A stretch of 64,000 nt of DNA from Rosistilla ulvae. GTDB lineage: Bacteria; Planctomycetota; Planctomycetia; Pirellulales; Pirellulaceae. Below the pieces are notes generated by a model, which was not told where the DNA came from, did no database searches, and saw only the letters and a list, made by a program, of their open reading frames with translations. A program made the translations under genes and the position numbers. The stretch spans positions 930,001 to 994,000 of the forward strand of contig NZ_CP036261.1 in NCBI RefSeq assembly GCF_007741475.1. The letters are read 5' to 3'. Below are positions 35,729 to 44,605 of the stretch, piece by piece (positions within the stretch are counted from its first letter, which is position 1; the number at the start of each line of letters is the position of its first letter).

Positions 35729-35929
35729 ATGAAACAGCATCTCTCGACAGTCTTGTTGACGATGGCAGCCATTGGGGGAGGGAGCTTGGGATGTGGGGCC
35801 GGCACGGCGCCGGGAGATCCCGATCGGCCGCGCAAGACGGCTTATTCCCCTAACGAAATCGAAGACCTGAAGGCCGAAGGCGTGTCGGCCAGCGAGTTGC
35901 GAAATATGGGAATCGAGGTGGCCAGATGA
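35729..35929 (+). CDS. Small lipoprotein coupled to a DUF1559 gene
   Basis: A 66-residue protein starting at the ATG at 35729, preceded by CTGGGG. It has a lipoprotein leader with a lipobox-like GGSLGCGAG (Cys22) and a short polar mature part (YSPNEIEDLKAEGVSASELRNMGIEVAR). It would be anchored in a membrane by lipidated Cys. Its stop overlaps the start of the next gene (ATGA, 35926-35929), so the two are translationally coupled. Small lipoproteins paired with DUF1559 proteins seem to be common in planctomycetes (recollection, not shown here). The function is unknown. Confidence 0.8.
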   Translation: MKQHLSTVLLTMAAIGGGSLGCGAGTAPGDPDRPRKTAYSPNEIEDLKAEGVSASELRNMGIEVAR

Positions 35930-37038
35930 GTCCCCCAGCCGAAGGCGATCGAATGATCTGGTGGAAATCGGGACGGGGCTCGGTCCACTTTGGGATAACG
36001 CGGACGCGACGACACTTCAGAGGTGTTCCTTCGGCAGCGTTCACTCTTGTCGAATTGTTAGTTGTGATCGCGGTGATCGGTGTCCTGGTCGGGCTGCTGT
36101 TGCCGGCGGTTCAGTCGGTCCGCGAGGCGGCGCGGCGGATGCAATGTTCCAACAATTTGAAACAACTGGGGCTGGCGGCGCACAATTATCACGATACGCA
36201 TCGCTCCTTTCCTTCGGGGTGGATCAATCCCAAACCCTGGGATGCCGATCGCGATTGCTACGGTTGGGGAGCGTTGATCCTTCCCTTTGTCGAGGGAGGT
36301 GCCGCCGCGGACGCAGTCGATGCGGTCCGTGTCCCCTTCAATACAGCGCTCAACGATGCTGAAAAGCTGCGCGTCATGCGGATGAAACAGGAAGTCTTTC
36401 GGTGTCCCAGCGATATCGGTCCCGTCGAATCGAGCGATGGAGACCGTAAGCCGGCGGGAGCGTCGACGGCGGTTTCCAATTACGTCGGATCCAACAATAT
36501 TGGCTGGGCCGAAGCGAGCGACAGCGGATCGGCCGGGGATGGTGGGCCTGGCAAGCATGGAATGTTTGTCGAAGACAAAGGGATCAAGTTTCGTGACGTC
36601 CGCGATGGGACCTCGAGCGTGTTCATGTTTGGGGAACGTCGCTGGCAATACAACGACGCGCATGATCGTTCGATTCAGGTCGCTGCAGCCGCCTTGGTCT
36701 ATGGGCGTGAAACCAATGGCAGTCTGTCAGCCGAGGCAAGCGCGGTGATCGGGTTGGGAATCGTCAGGATGAATTACGACGGCGCGAAGAGCGGTGCCAC
36801 GGGAGCACGACGCAAGAAGACTGGATTTTCCAGTCTACATCCCGGCGGTGCGATGTTTGTCTATGTCGACGGCAGCGTCCATTTCGTCGCTCAGAGCATC
36901 GAATTCACCGTCAAACCGATGTCCGATCCAACCAACCTCCACTACCTGGTGAACAATAACGAGGGGAACGGTCCCCCCGACGACGTCTATGAAAGGTTGA
37001 TCGCCCGCGATGATGGCCAAGTGCTTGGGAAATACTGA
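35926..37038 (+). CDS. DUF1559 protein with prepilin-like N-terminus
   Basis: The 370-residue product has a longer leader than the copy at 6346 (33 or so residues, basic), then AAFTLVELLVVIAVIGVLVG and the canonical REAARRMQCSNNLKQLGLAAHNYHDTH. It ends with the SSLHPGGAMFVYVDGSVHFV form of the H-x9-DG motif. The prepilin signal predicts cleavage by prepilin peptidase. Its start codon overlaps the stop of the lipoprotein gene by ATGA, which fixes the start. Function unknown. The two DUF1559 proteins are clearly paralogous only in the N-terminal third and the last motif. Confidence 0.9.
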   Translation: MSPPAEGDRMIWWKSGRGSVHFGITRTRRHFRGVPSAAFTLVELLVVIAVIGVLVGLLLPAVQSVREAARRMQCSNNLKQLGLAAHNYHDTHRSFPSGWINPKPWDADRDCYGWGALILPFVEGGAAADAVDAVRVPFNTALNDAEKLRVMRMKQEVFRCPSDIGPVESSDGDRKPAGASTAVSNYVGSNNIGWAEASDSGSAGDGGPGKHGMFVEDKGIKFRDVRDGTSSVFMFGERRWQYNDAHDRSIQVAAAALVYGRETNGSLSAEASAVIGLGIVRMNYDGAKSGATGARRKKTGFSSLHPGGAMFVYVDGSVHFVAQSIEFTVKPMSDPTNLHYLVNNNEGNGPPDDVYERLIARDDGQVLGKY

Positions 37039-37153
37039 CTCTTTTCGTTGGCTCTAGCCGGGTTCATAAACGCAGCGTTTCGGGGTATCTATTAGGTAAG
37101 ACCGAAGCGAGATCGTTCGATCGCCTGGTGGGTTCTCCCGCTCTGGGGGGCGG

Positions 37154-37837
37154 ATGATTGATTCCGAAGTTCCGCCTTCGGTTCCGAACCCCTGCCAACT
37201 GAGTGTTCCCAACATGACTTGGATGCTGACCGACGATATCGTTGAAAAAACTGCTGGCATTTGGACGCTCCGTTCGCCGTTGGCTGCCCCGGACCAGGGC
37301 TGGCGGATCGATTGTGGAGATGCTGGCGAGGTAGACCAATTGTTGGCGATCGGCAGCTCCGTCCCGATGCCGGTTTTCCAAGAAGCCGATTCGCCCTTGG
37401 AGGATCTGGTCGTCCATTATCGACAAGCGCTCGAACCAGGAATCAGTCTCGACGTTCGCTATCAATTGTTGACCGTTTCGCCAGCGCGACTCGTATTGCA
37501 GGCGACCTATGCGGTTCAAACCCGGGCATTCGAGACCCATCCGGCGCTACAGATCGCGGTCCCTAAGCTGCAACAAACCGAGCTGGCAACGATCAATCGA
37601 TCGCATATCGGTTCGTTTCATGTTGCCGTGGTGATGCAGGCTTGCGACGTCGCCCAGGCGAATTTGATCGACGACGGGAAGACCAGCCGGGTCAATTTTT
37701 ACGGCGACTTTATGGAACGGGGCGTGATTCGCAAGTGTCGGCTGCGGATAATCCTTTCGCCGCTGAGCGAACAGGAATTGCAAGCCGACCAGGAATTGGA
37801 GGCCTTGTCGCGAGAACCGCTGCCACTTGTTTCGTAA
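37154..37837 (+). CDS. Hypothetical protein, planctomycete-type
   Basis: A 227-residue protein of unknown function. No leader, membrane span or known domain is visible. It begins with an ATG right after a purine-rich stretch (GGGGGGCGG), though an internal ATG at 37217 is possible. Contents are mostly beta-strand like (VRYQLLTVSPARLVLQATYAVQ, FHVAVVMQACDVAQ) and end with a helical acidic tail (LSEQELQADQELEALSREP). It precedes the two tatA genes, after 282 bases that hold a good promoter. Confidence 0.6.
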   Translation: MIDSEVPPSVPNPCQLSVPNMTWMLTDDIVEKTAGIWTLRSPLAAPDQGWRIDCGDAGEVDQLLAIGSSVPMPVFQEADSPLEDLVVHYRQALEPGISLDVRYQLLTVSPARLVLQATYAVQTRAFETHPALQIAVPKLQQTELATINRSHIGSFHVAVVMQACDVAQANLIDDGKTSRVNFYGDFMERGVIRKCRLRIILSPLSEQELQADQELEALSREPLPLVS

Positions 37838-37904
37838 CGCTCAAATCGCGTTGACCTGCAGCATCGATGCAGCGCCCCAAGACGATTGAATCATCCATGG
37901 GTAT

Positions 37905-37932
37905 TTGACATGCCGTGGTGTCGCAATAGAAT
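37905..37932 (+). promoter_or_regulatory. Sigma-70-type promoter upstream of tatA
   Basis: Perfect -35 TTGACA at 37905-37910, 16-base spacer, -10 TAGAAT at 37927-37932 (five of six consensus bases). It would give a leader of about 180 bases before tatA at 38120. The prediction rests on sequence match only. Confidence 0.6.
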
Positions 37933-38119
37933 AGAAGCTGTGGAGGAAACACCGAGCCAGTGGCGAACCATCGTTCGACTGCTCGTATTTCTGCCTCCGG
38001 TTGACTTTCAACCCCGACAGACCGGTCCTGATAGCCCCATTCTATATGCGGTTGGCTATCCGCTTTCGCCGGTTGTTGGAGGGGTACTTGTACCCATCTA
38101 ATAACGCGAGAGCGAACGA

Positions 38120-38314
38120 ATGACACAGTTACTTGGTATCGGTATGCCTGGATTGCCCGAAATGATGATCATTTTGGTGATCCTGTTGGTTCTTTTCGGT
38201 GGCGCCAAACTTCCTACCCTGATGCGGAACCTCGGCCGCAGCGCCAACGAATTCAAGCATGGCCTCAACGATCCAGTTTCGGAAGATTCCGATGCGGACA
38301 AGCCGAAAGAGTAG
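38120..38314 (+). CDS. tatA: Twin-arginine translocase subunit TatA
   Basis: A 64-residue protein with the family layout: a short periplasmic N-terminus, one membrane helix (about 12-27, EMMIILVILLVLFGGAKLP), the FGGAKLP hinge, and an amphipathic helix (MRNLGRSANEFKHGLND) with an acidic tail. TatA forms the membrane-weakening oligomer of the Tat system, which exports folded proteins. A second TatA-like gene follows after 118 bases; no tatC gene is in the window. Confidence 0.9.
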   Translation: MTQLLGIGMPGLPEMMIILVILLVLFGGAKLPTLMRNLGRSANEFKHGLNDPVSEDSDADKPKE

Positions 38315-38432
38315 GTTTTTGCCGTTGCTTGAGCGTATTTAGCACGCTCTTGTTGCAAGCGTTTCTTATCGGTGGCGGATTCCCGCTGCCGATCGTTGGT
38401 CCGCGCAAATCCTTGAAGTGATCGGAAGACGC

Positions 38433-38711
38433 ATGTTTGGTCTGAGTCCGTTTGAATTAATCCTGTTTGGCATTGTCGCTATTTTGCTGTTTGGCAGCAA
38501 ATTGCCCGAGGTCGCCCGGTCGCTTGGGCAAAGTTACAACCAATTTCGCCGTGGCTTGTCCGATTTGCAGGGGCAATTCAAGATCAGCGAATTCACCAAT
38601 CCAACTCCTTCCACGACAACCAAGTTGGAGGATTACGACGAGCCGGAATACAGCAAGCCGGTGGCACCGAAATTTACGCCCCCTCCCGCCAAAGCGACGG
38701 GCGAGGAGTAG
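38433..38711 (+). CDS. Second TatA/B-like subunit
   Basis: I start this 92-residue protein at the ATG at 38433 (MFGLSPFELILFGIVAILLFG), since an upstream GTG gives a basic extension without precedent. It has the membrane helix, the FGSKLPEVARSLGQSYNQFRRG hinge and amphipathic helix, and a proline-rich tail (PKFTPPPAKATGEE). In two-component Tat systems such tails differ between TatA and TatB; TatB-like is possible. It is separated from the first tatA by 118 bases and is probably in the same transcript. Confidence 0.85.
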   Translation: MFGLSPFELILFGIVAILLFGSKLPEVARSLGQSYNQFRRGLSDLQGQFKISEFTNPTPSTTTKLEDYDEPEYSKPVAPKFTPPPAKATGEE

Positions 38712-38741
38712 CCGATTTGAATTGCTGGCAACAGCGTTGCT

Positions 38742-39323
38742 GTGGCTTCTCCCCAAGCTAAGCTCAAGTTTTCCACCGGTTGTACCGATAATGTAAGCGT
38801 TTCCGATTGGGAAGTTTTGCGTCGTGAGTCTCCGGTTTTCGTCGAATTGGACCGCTCCGGTAGCCACCAGATAGAAATCGAGCGGATGGGGCCGGGACTA
38901 CAATTGCTGGCAATCACATCTGCGGTTGATCTCGCGTCGCAGGTTGGCAGCCTGGCCCGTGGCGCGGTCGGGAATTTTGCCGATTTGGTCACTCCACACG
39001 CTTCAGATGTGGCGTCGGAATCGACCGCAACGCCTTCGGATTCTTCTGCCGATCAGCTCAATCGAATTCATGCAGCGCTGGCCGATCATCTGCAGCGTTT
39101 GGGATTATCTGAGCAGACGCCGTTTCAGATCGAAGTTCAAGTCGATGGCGAGCTGCGGATTCAGGCCGATCACGCCGAGCGTTTAGGAATCGAAGATGCA
39201 ATTCTCCGCGACGATGCACTCGTCGCTGAAATTCGGCAGTACGCCCAAAGGCAGTCCACCCCCAGCGAATCGTATTTTGTTCACTGGCCTCCGTTGGAAC
39301 AGGCGGAGATGTTTCGCGGCTAA
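38742..39323 (+). CDS. Hypothetical protein downstream of the Tat genes
   Basis: A 193-residue protein starting with GTG, 30 bases after the second Tat gene. It has no recognisable domain, leader or membrane span. The N-terminal half (KLKFSTGCTDNVSVSDWEVLRRESPVFVELDRSGSHQIEIERMG) looks beta-rich; the middle is Ala/Ser-rich, and a helical region follows (DQLNRIHAALADHLQRLGL). Its place in the Tat group may be functional or accidental. No more can be said. Confidence 0.55.
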   Translation: MASPQAKLKFSTGCTDNVSVSDWEVLRRESPVFVELDRSGSHQIEIERMGPGLQLLAITSAVDLASQVGSLARGAVGNFADLVTPHASDVASESTATPSDSSADQLNRIHAALADHLQRLGLSEQTPFQIEVQVDGELRIQADHAERLGIEDAILRDDALVAEIRQYAQRQSTPSESYFVHWPPLEQAEMFRG

Positions 39324-39390
39324 CGGTTGGATAAAGCAGCGCCGGCACGAGCCGTCGATGTGGCAACGTTACCGACAGACAGGATGCGGA

Positions 39391-40980
39391 TTAACGAGGG
39401 TTGCTACGGCGTTCCACACGTTGTTCACCCGCTTGCGTTTGGCTCGATTGCGCCGCCAGTCGTTGCAGATTCTGCCAGGCGTCGGCTGCATAATTCTCGG
39501 GAACGGTTTGGGGTTGGACCGCTTGGGCGGCGACAACTTCCGTTCCCTGTGGTGCGGCCGGTGCGGCCGGTGCGGCCGGTGCGACGGGAGCCGCATTGAA
39601 TTTGCTGCCGGAATAGTCGGACCAGCGACGGCCGAAATTGTCTTTTCCCGCCCCCGGGGCGACTAAGAAGACCATGCCGGCACCAAACAATAGGCCGGCT
39701 GTGATCGATCCCATCAACAGCATCGTGTCGTTGGGGCCAACCGGACTATCGCCGCTTTGTACCGGACCCAGCGGCGAGATCAAATTGATCGACAACGCAG
39801 CTTGACGCGACGCTTCGGCTTCGTTCAGCGACGCTTCGGCGCGTTCGAGTAGGTTGGTACGGTGGCCAAAGTCGGATAACAGATTGCTGTACGTGGTTCG
39901 CATTTCCGCCAGTTCGTTCAAGCGATTGCTGAGTTCATCCTGCTTCTTCTGCAGTTTGGCAACTCGGTCCGAGGCGATGCGAATCTGCGGTTCCATCGAT
40001 TCGATCGAAGCTTGGATCTCCTGGAGGATCTTGTCCAGGATCTCGCGCTGTGCGGTTTCGGCAGCCCGCATCTTGGGGTGGTTCGCAGTGTAAAGACTGC
40101 TCAACGAGGAGGCAGCCAGTTGCGCGTCGGTATACCCGTCCTTCAAGCGTTTCAGCGTCGGTTGGCTTGCCAACAATTCTCCGCCGGAGACCAGTAATTG
40201 ATCTGGGTCGGCTTGCCCCCTTTTGAGCAACGCTTCCAGTTCTCGAAGCTTTTCCAGTTCCAGTTCGGCTTGCTGCGACTCTTTTTGAAGATCGGTGAGC
40301 ACCCGCTGAGAGTTACCGCTACCGGCAAAGTTTTCAGTCAGCGAACGAAGTTCGCCTAGATCGCTACCGACACTGGTTTCCAACGCTTGCAATTTTTTGT
40401 TGGCTTCTTGGCGATGTTGCGCAGCGAGGTCGCGCGAGTGAGTCAATTCTTGGATGACGCCCGAGAAACGTTCGGCGCGAATATCACGCATCGCATCGGT
40501 CAGCGCCTCGCGGACATAATTGCACAACTTTTCGGCGCGCTCCTGACTCGATTCCCGAGTCTCGAGATAGATCACCTCGGTCGCGCCGAATTCGGATCCT
40601 TTGGGAGGACGAACGATGATCCGGCTCTTTGCGTCGTTGATGAACTTTTGTGACGGGCCGTTTTCGAGTTCCGCCAAGCTGGGATCCAGTCGGCTCATCG
40701 CTTCGAAGATGACATTTCGGTTGTTGGCAAGTTCCAAGACCGTTTCTTGCGCCGCTTTGAGATCGGTTTGGCTGGCAAACCGGCCCAAAAGGTCCTGTTC
40801 GCCATGGGCTTCATTGCGAATCACCAAAGATTGACTCGCAGAATAAGTGTCGACTCGAACGCGGGTATAAGCATACCCCAGGCCAGCAAACAGAATCGTT
40901 GCACCGGCCCATAGCGGGAGGTATGCGCGAATGGTGTGGAATAGATGACGCCACGCGATGGGGGCTGCGCTGCCTGACAT
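39391..40980 (-). CDS. Wzz/BY-kinase-like chain-length determinant without kinase domain
   Basis: The 529-residue protein has a short cytosolic start, a first membrane helix (about 19-36, PLWAGATILFAGLGYAY), a Wzz-type periplasmic region (SASQSLVIRNE) and a very long coiled coil (about 165-395; QELTHSRDLAAQHRQEANKKLQ, QIRIASDRVAKLQKKQDELSN). It ends in a second helix (about 425-445, TMLLMGSITAGLLFGAGMVFLV). The kinase with Walker motifs found in BY-kinases is absent. The C-terminal cytosolic tail is short, with an Ala-Ala-Pro repeat (VAPAAPAAPAAP). Such proteins set polysaccharide chain length. A Wza-like gene lies 2.1 kb further on, on the same strand. Start ATG at 40980. Confidence 0.85.
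   Translation of the reverse strand: MSGSAAPIAWRHLFHTIRAYLPLWAGATILFAGLGYAYTRVRVDTYSASQSLVIRNEAHGEQDLLGRFASQTDLKAAQETVLELANNRNVIFEAMSRLDPSLAELENGPSQKFINDAKSRIIVRPPKGSEFGATEVIYLETRESSQERAEKLCNYVREALTDAMRDIRAERFSGVIQELTHSRDLAAQHRQEANKKLQALETSVGSDLGELRSLTENFAGSGNSQRVLTDLQKESQQAELELEKLRELEALLKRGQADPDQLLVSGGELLASQPTLKRLKDGYTDAQLAASSLSSLYTANHPKMRAAETAQREILDKILQEIQASIESMEPQIRIASDRVAKLQKKQDELSNRLNELAEMRTTYSNLLSDFGHRTNLLERAEASLNEAEASRQAALSINLISPLGPVQSGDSPVGPNDTMLLMGSITAGLLFGAGMVFLVAPGAGKDNFGRRWSDYSGSKFNAAPVAPAAPAAPAAPQGTEVVAAQAVQPQTVPENYAADAWQNLQRLAAQSSQTQAGEQRVERRSNPR
39551..39586. repeat. 9-base tandem repeat inside the Wzz-like gene
   Basis: GGTGCGGCC occurs three times exactly plus one changed copy. 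Being a multiple of three it encodes an Ala-Ala-Pro run in the cytosolic tail, so copy number could vary without breaking the frame. Confidence 0.75.
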
Positions 40981-41166
40981 GATTCTAAGCTCTTACGTTC
41001 AACCGATGGATATTCAAAGCGAGTGCATCGCAATTCAACTTCACACGTAATCCTAGGTTACAAATTGGGGGGATTCGATCTATAAAAATGGAGCTCGCCA
41101 TCGTGGTTCTTATCGTGACCGTTGTGCGAATTATTCGAACTCTTTTGCCTCGGACCGCTTTGCACG

Positions 41167-41841
41167 ATGGATGATCCCGAATTCGATGACGACTCCGGAT
41201 CGGAGAGCCTTGGTTCTCCGGAGCGCTTCTTTCTCGCCGCCGTTGGGTTTGAAATTGCCCTCGGGATCGTGGCGGTGATCGTCGGCAAGTATTTTGGTCC
41301 GGTGGCCAATGGTTTTGTGCCTCCGCTGACCGATGCTTGGAGCATTCTTTGGGGAACGGGGTTGGGGGCGCTACTGGCTCTGCCGATGGTGGCCTTGGTT
41401 CAGGGGCTGCAGAAATTGAAATTTTCGCAGGTAGAAGAGATCAATCGCATGGGCCGCGATCGAATGCTACCACTGGTGAAAGAATTGACGACGTCCGAGC
41501 TTGCGATTCTGTCGATCTGTGCTGGCGTCGGCGAAGAAATGTTGTTTCGCGGCTGGCTGCAAACCCTGCTGACGGGGACCGAATCCCAATGGAATCCCAT
41601 TTCAATACTGGTGGGGATATCCGTGGCCTCGCTTGCCTTTGGATTGGCTCACGCGATCACCAAACTTTATGTCGCCGTTGTCTTCGCGATGGGGATTTTG
41701 TTTGGGATCATGTTGGTGGCGACGGGAAACTTGCTGGTTCCAATCGCCGCACACGCGATGTTCGACTTTATTCAGTTGCGGCTGGCCGTTGGCGAATCCA
41801 AAAAGGAGGCGGACGAAGCCGAATCGCCGGTGGGAAAATAA
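41167..41841 (+). CDS. CPBP family intramembrane glutamic protease
   Basis: The 224-residue protein starts at the ATG at 41167, where an acidic N-terminus (MDDPEFDDDSGSES) precedes the membrane part. It shows the CPBP (Abi) motifs: GVGEEMLFRGWLQ (Glu123-Glu124, Arg128), FGLAHAITKLY (His162) and AAHAMFDF (His196), set in several membrane helices. Members are intramembrane proteases related to CAAX prenyl endopeptidase Rce1; in bacteria some process or give immunity to peptides. It is divergent from the Wzz-like gene and converges with the phosphodiesterase gene with 6 bases between the stops. Its substrate is unknown. Confidence 0.85.
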   Translation: MDDPEFDDDSGSESLGSPERFFLAAVGFEIALGIVAVIVGKYFGPVANGFVPPLTDAWSILWGTGLGALLALPMVALVQGLQKLKFSQVEEINRMGRDRMLPLVKELTTSELAILSICAGVGEEMLFRGWLQTLLTGTESQWNPISILVGISVASLAFGLAHAITKLYVAVVFAMGILFGIMLVATGNLLVPIAAHAMFDFIQLRLAVGESKKEADEAESPVGK

Positions 41842-41847
41842 TAGGTG

Positions 41848-43125
41848 CTATGTCAGTAACCGGCGAATGTAGTCCTTAAACCCGTCCATTTGATTTGGGG
41901 GGGACTCAGGTCCCAAAATCATCGGTCCATCTTGATCGGCGGGATGAAGCCCATGGCTGCCACGAACGAGCGACGGATTTAGCGGAATGACGTCCATCTT
42001 GTAGCGCATTCCCAGTTTTTTCTGGGCTAATCGCCAAGCGGCCCGCGGTTTTGATGTCATGAATAATTCGCAAGGGTCGTATCCTGGTTTGCGATGAATG
42101 TCGACGCACCGAGCGAAATCGGGGGCCAGTGAATCATCCAGCCAATAATAATAGGCAAACCATGCGTCGGCATCCGACAACGCGATCAATTCACCGCTGC
42201 GAGGATGGTCCAACTGTAAATCGCCAGGTTCGACAACGCTGGCAATCCCATCGATCGATTCCAGTAACTTGCGGACTTCATCGACGACTGTTGGATCGTT
42301 GACATAAATGTGAGCCAGTTGGTGATCGGCCACCGCAAAAGCTCGCGATTCTCCCGGCATCAACATCTCGCCGAACGGTCCTTTCCGGACGCTCAACATC
42401 CCGGCCCGCCGCAAATGTTGATTGATCATTACCGCTTTGGTTACGGGAACCAAACCGTATTCGGAAACGACCACAACCTGGGCTCCGATATCCTCGGCTG
42501 CGTCGATCACCTTGCCCGCACATGCGTCCACTTCTGCCACGCGTTGTGGATCGTGTTGCGGATATTTTTGGTAGTCGTAATCGAGATGGGGCAGGTAGAC
42601 CATCGAAAGCTGCGGTTTTTGCTTTCGCATTACCAGAGCTGTCGCTTGGGCGATCCATTGTGAGGAAGCGATTCCCGATCCCGGACCCCAGAAAGCGAAA
42701 AATGGAAACGGCCCCAAGTGTTTTGTCAGATCGCAATCGGTGAAGTCCAAAACGTCGAATGCCTTGGAACCATCACAGCCATAGTGCGGTTTGGGGGTGC
42801 AGCTCCAACGAACCGGCGCGGATTGGTTGAACCACCAAAACATCTTTGCCGTTTCAAAGCCCTCGTAGAGTTTCTCGCCTTGGATAATTCCGTTGTGTTG
42901 TTGCCAGAAACGAATTTCGGCCGTTTCGCGGAAATACCATCCATTGCCAACGATACCGTGCTCGCGCGGCATTGTTCCAGTCAACATCGTCGCTTGCGAT
43001 GTGCAGGTGACCGCGGGAAGGGGGCTGCGCCAAGGGAGGGCGGATCCGAGCCGGGAAATTCGCGGCGCGTGAGCCGCCAGTCGTGGGGTCAGGCCAACGA
43101 CATTAAGAATACAAACGCGATTCAA
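41848..43125 (-). CDS. Type I phosphodiesterase / nucleotide pyrophosphatase family protein
   Basis: I place the start at the TTG at 43125, five bases after the previous gene's stop codon (43130-43132); a TTG at 43161 would overlap that gene. The 425-residue alkaline-phosphatase-fold protein has the nucleophile region LPAVTCTSQATMLTGTMPREHGIVGNGW, a central metal site VYLPHLDYDYQKYP, VVVVSEYGLVPV, and a late VRGSHGLHP (His). At the usual first metal Asp the sequence is LNVVGLTP, that is Val instead of Asp, as seen in a known subfamily, so a catalytic change is possible. It follows the Wza-like gene. Confidence 0.8.
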   Translation of the reverse strand: MNRVCILNVVGLTPRLAAHAPRISRLGSALPWRSPLPAVTCTSQATMLTGTMPREHGIVGNGWYFRETAEIRFWQQHNGIIQGEKLYEGFETAKMFWWFNQSAPVRWSCTPKPHYGCDGSKAFDVLDFTDCDLTKHLGPFPFFAFWGPGSGIASSQWIAQATALVMRKQKPQLSMVYLPHLDYDYQKYPQHDPQRVAEVDACAGKVIDAAEDIGAQVVVVSEYGLVPVTKAVMINQHLRRAGMLSVRKGPFGEMLMPGESRAFAVADHQLAHIYVNDPTVVDEVRKLLESIDGIASVVEPGDLQLDHPRSGELIALSDADAWFAYYYWLDDSLAPDFARCVDIHRKPGYDPCELFMTSKPRAAWRLAQKKLGMRYKMDVIPLNPSLVRGSHGLHPADQDGPMILGPESPPNQMDGFKDYIRRLLT

Positions 43126-43129
43126 TTTG

Positions 43130-44200
43130 CTAGATACCTGGGACTGCGGAGCTGAAACCAAACCGAATGAAGGTTTTGATCGTCCCTAAAGTATAGGTCA
43201 GCGGAGTCTCCTCAACACTCACCAAATCGTTGGGGGCAAGCCGCAGGTTCGCTGCGCCTCCCTTTTTCGCGTCCCGGATCGACGCCTCGATCACAACTTC
43301 GGAATCATCGGGGCGTTTCCGGATGATCTTTACCTTGTTCGCCAGCGATTCGCTCAACCCACCCGCCTGACTGATCGCGTCGAGCAGACGCATGTCGCCA
43401 TCTTTGGGCATGAGAATCATATCGGATTGCCGAACCAGACCGGTAACGTTTACGAACCGCTCTGGTTTTTCGGAAATCATCACCACGCTTCCATCGACCA
43501 ATTGAAGATGGCTTTGGGGAACTTCGTTCAACCGCATCAGATCCATTTCAAATTGATCGGGAACGGGGGGCGGAACCGCTTCGCCGGGATAGGAGACTTG
43601 GCGAGTTTGCGCCAAAGCAGCCAAGCGGGCACCGGTTCCAGGTGGATGACGAATCTGAGCGACGGTATTCGCATTCTCCGAGAAACCCTCGGCCATGCTG
43701 ATCGCTGTCATCAAATCGCTCGCACCGACCGGCAATTCGTAGGTTTGTGGTTTGTTGACCGCGCCCAACACTGTCACTTGATTTGCGCGACGCTGTTCCA
43801 TGCGAAGCGTGACGTTGGGTGAAACGTAAACGCCTCGCCGAACCGATTCGAACGCAAGGAGTTTTTCGGCATCGGTCAGCCGCATCCCGGCAACGGAAAC
43901 TGGACCGACTAGCGGGACATTCAGCGAACCGTCCTCCGCCACCCGAATGGTCCATTCGGGGGCCTTTTCAGTTTCGATACCCGTTGCAATCGTCACAATC
44001 ACCGCGTCACCGGGGGTGAGCCGGTCGGCAGGTTGGATCGACCCAGCGAGTGCCGTCATATTGATCTTATTGGCATTCACTGTACGTGGGGCCGCCAGCT
44101 GCTGCGGGAGACTCGCCGCTTGGTAATTCGCGGTCGAACTGCAACCTTGCAGGCTGAACAAAACAATCGAGGACGACAGAAAGAGAGCCACTGATTTCAT
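43130..44200 (-). CDS. Wza-like polysaccharide export lipoprotein
   Basis: Started at the ATG at 44200 (MKSVALFLSSSIVLFSLQGCSS), where a leader with lipobox LQGC (Cys19) begins; the frame is open 74 codons upstream but that region is not protein-like. The 356-residue protein has a Poly_export domain (DRLTPGDAVIVTIATGIETEKAPEWTIRVAEDGSLNVPLVGPVSV) and SLBB-like domains (QVTVLGAVNKPQTYEL, RFVNVTGLVRQSDMILMP). It should form the outer-membrane or periplasmic channel of polysaccharide export and work with the Wzz-like protein at 39391-40980. The C-terminus (LTYTLGTIKTFIRFGFS) may cross the outer membrane as an amphipathic helix. Confidence 0.88.
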   Translation of the reverse strand: MKSVALFLSSSIVLFSLQGCSSTANYQAASLPQQLAAPRTVNANKINMTALAGSIQPADRLTPGDAVIVTIATGIETEKAPEWTIRVAEDGSLNVPLVGPVSVAGMRLTDAEKLLAFESVRRGVYVSPNVTLRMEQRRANQVTVLGAVNKPQTYELPVGASDLMTAISMAEGFSENANTVAQIRHPPGTGARLAALAQTRQVSYPGEAVPPPVPDQFEMDLMRLNEVPQSHLQLVDGSVVMISEKPERFVNVTGLVRQSDMILMPKDGDMRLLDAISQAGGLSESLANKVKIIRKRPDDSEVVIEASIRDAKKGGAANLRLAPNDLVSVEETPLTYTLGTIKTFIRFGFSSAVPGI

Positions 44201-44450
44201 AAAAATGGAGTCCGTTCCATTGAATGCATGCTGCTTCCGCAAACCAACGCGCTCGCCGCGATGTGAATCCCCGTATATAGGGTGAATTAACCGTCGAGCG
44301 AAACCCCGATCGAACAACCAACCGCAGATTTCTCTACGGATTCGAAAAAAAGCAATAGCACTTCGGTGCCGAAGCGTATCCCTGGCGTGCGGGGCAAGGC
44401 GATAGAGCCGAGGGGCCGCCACGGTGCCGCAGACGTGACGTCATCAAACG

Positions 44451-44492
44451 AAAAAAAGCCTGCTGAGCAAATCAATGCTCAGCAGGCTTTTT
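44451..44492 (-). terminator. Rho-independent terminator of the rRNA unit
   Basis: A perfect 12-base stem (arms 44458-44469 and 44476-44487, GCCTGCTGAGCA) with a 6-base loop. On the minus strand it is followed by seven T (44457-44451), just downstream of the 5S gene. On the plus strand TTTTTAA follows too, so it may work both ways. Confidence 0.9.
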
Positions 44493-44498
44493 AAATAA

Positions 44499-44605
<107 letters not shown>

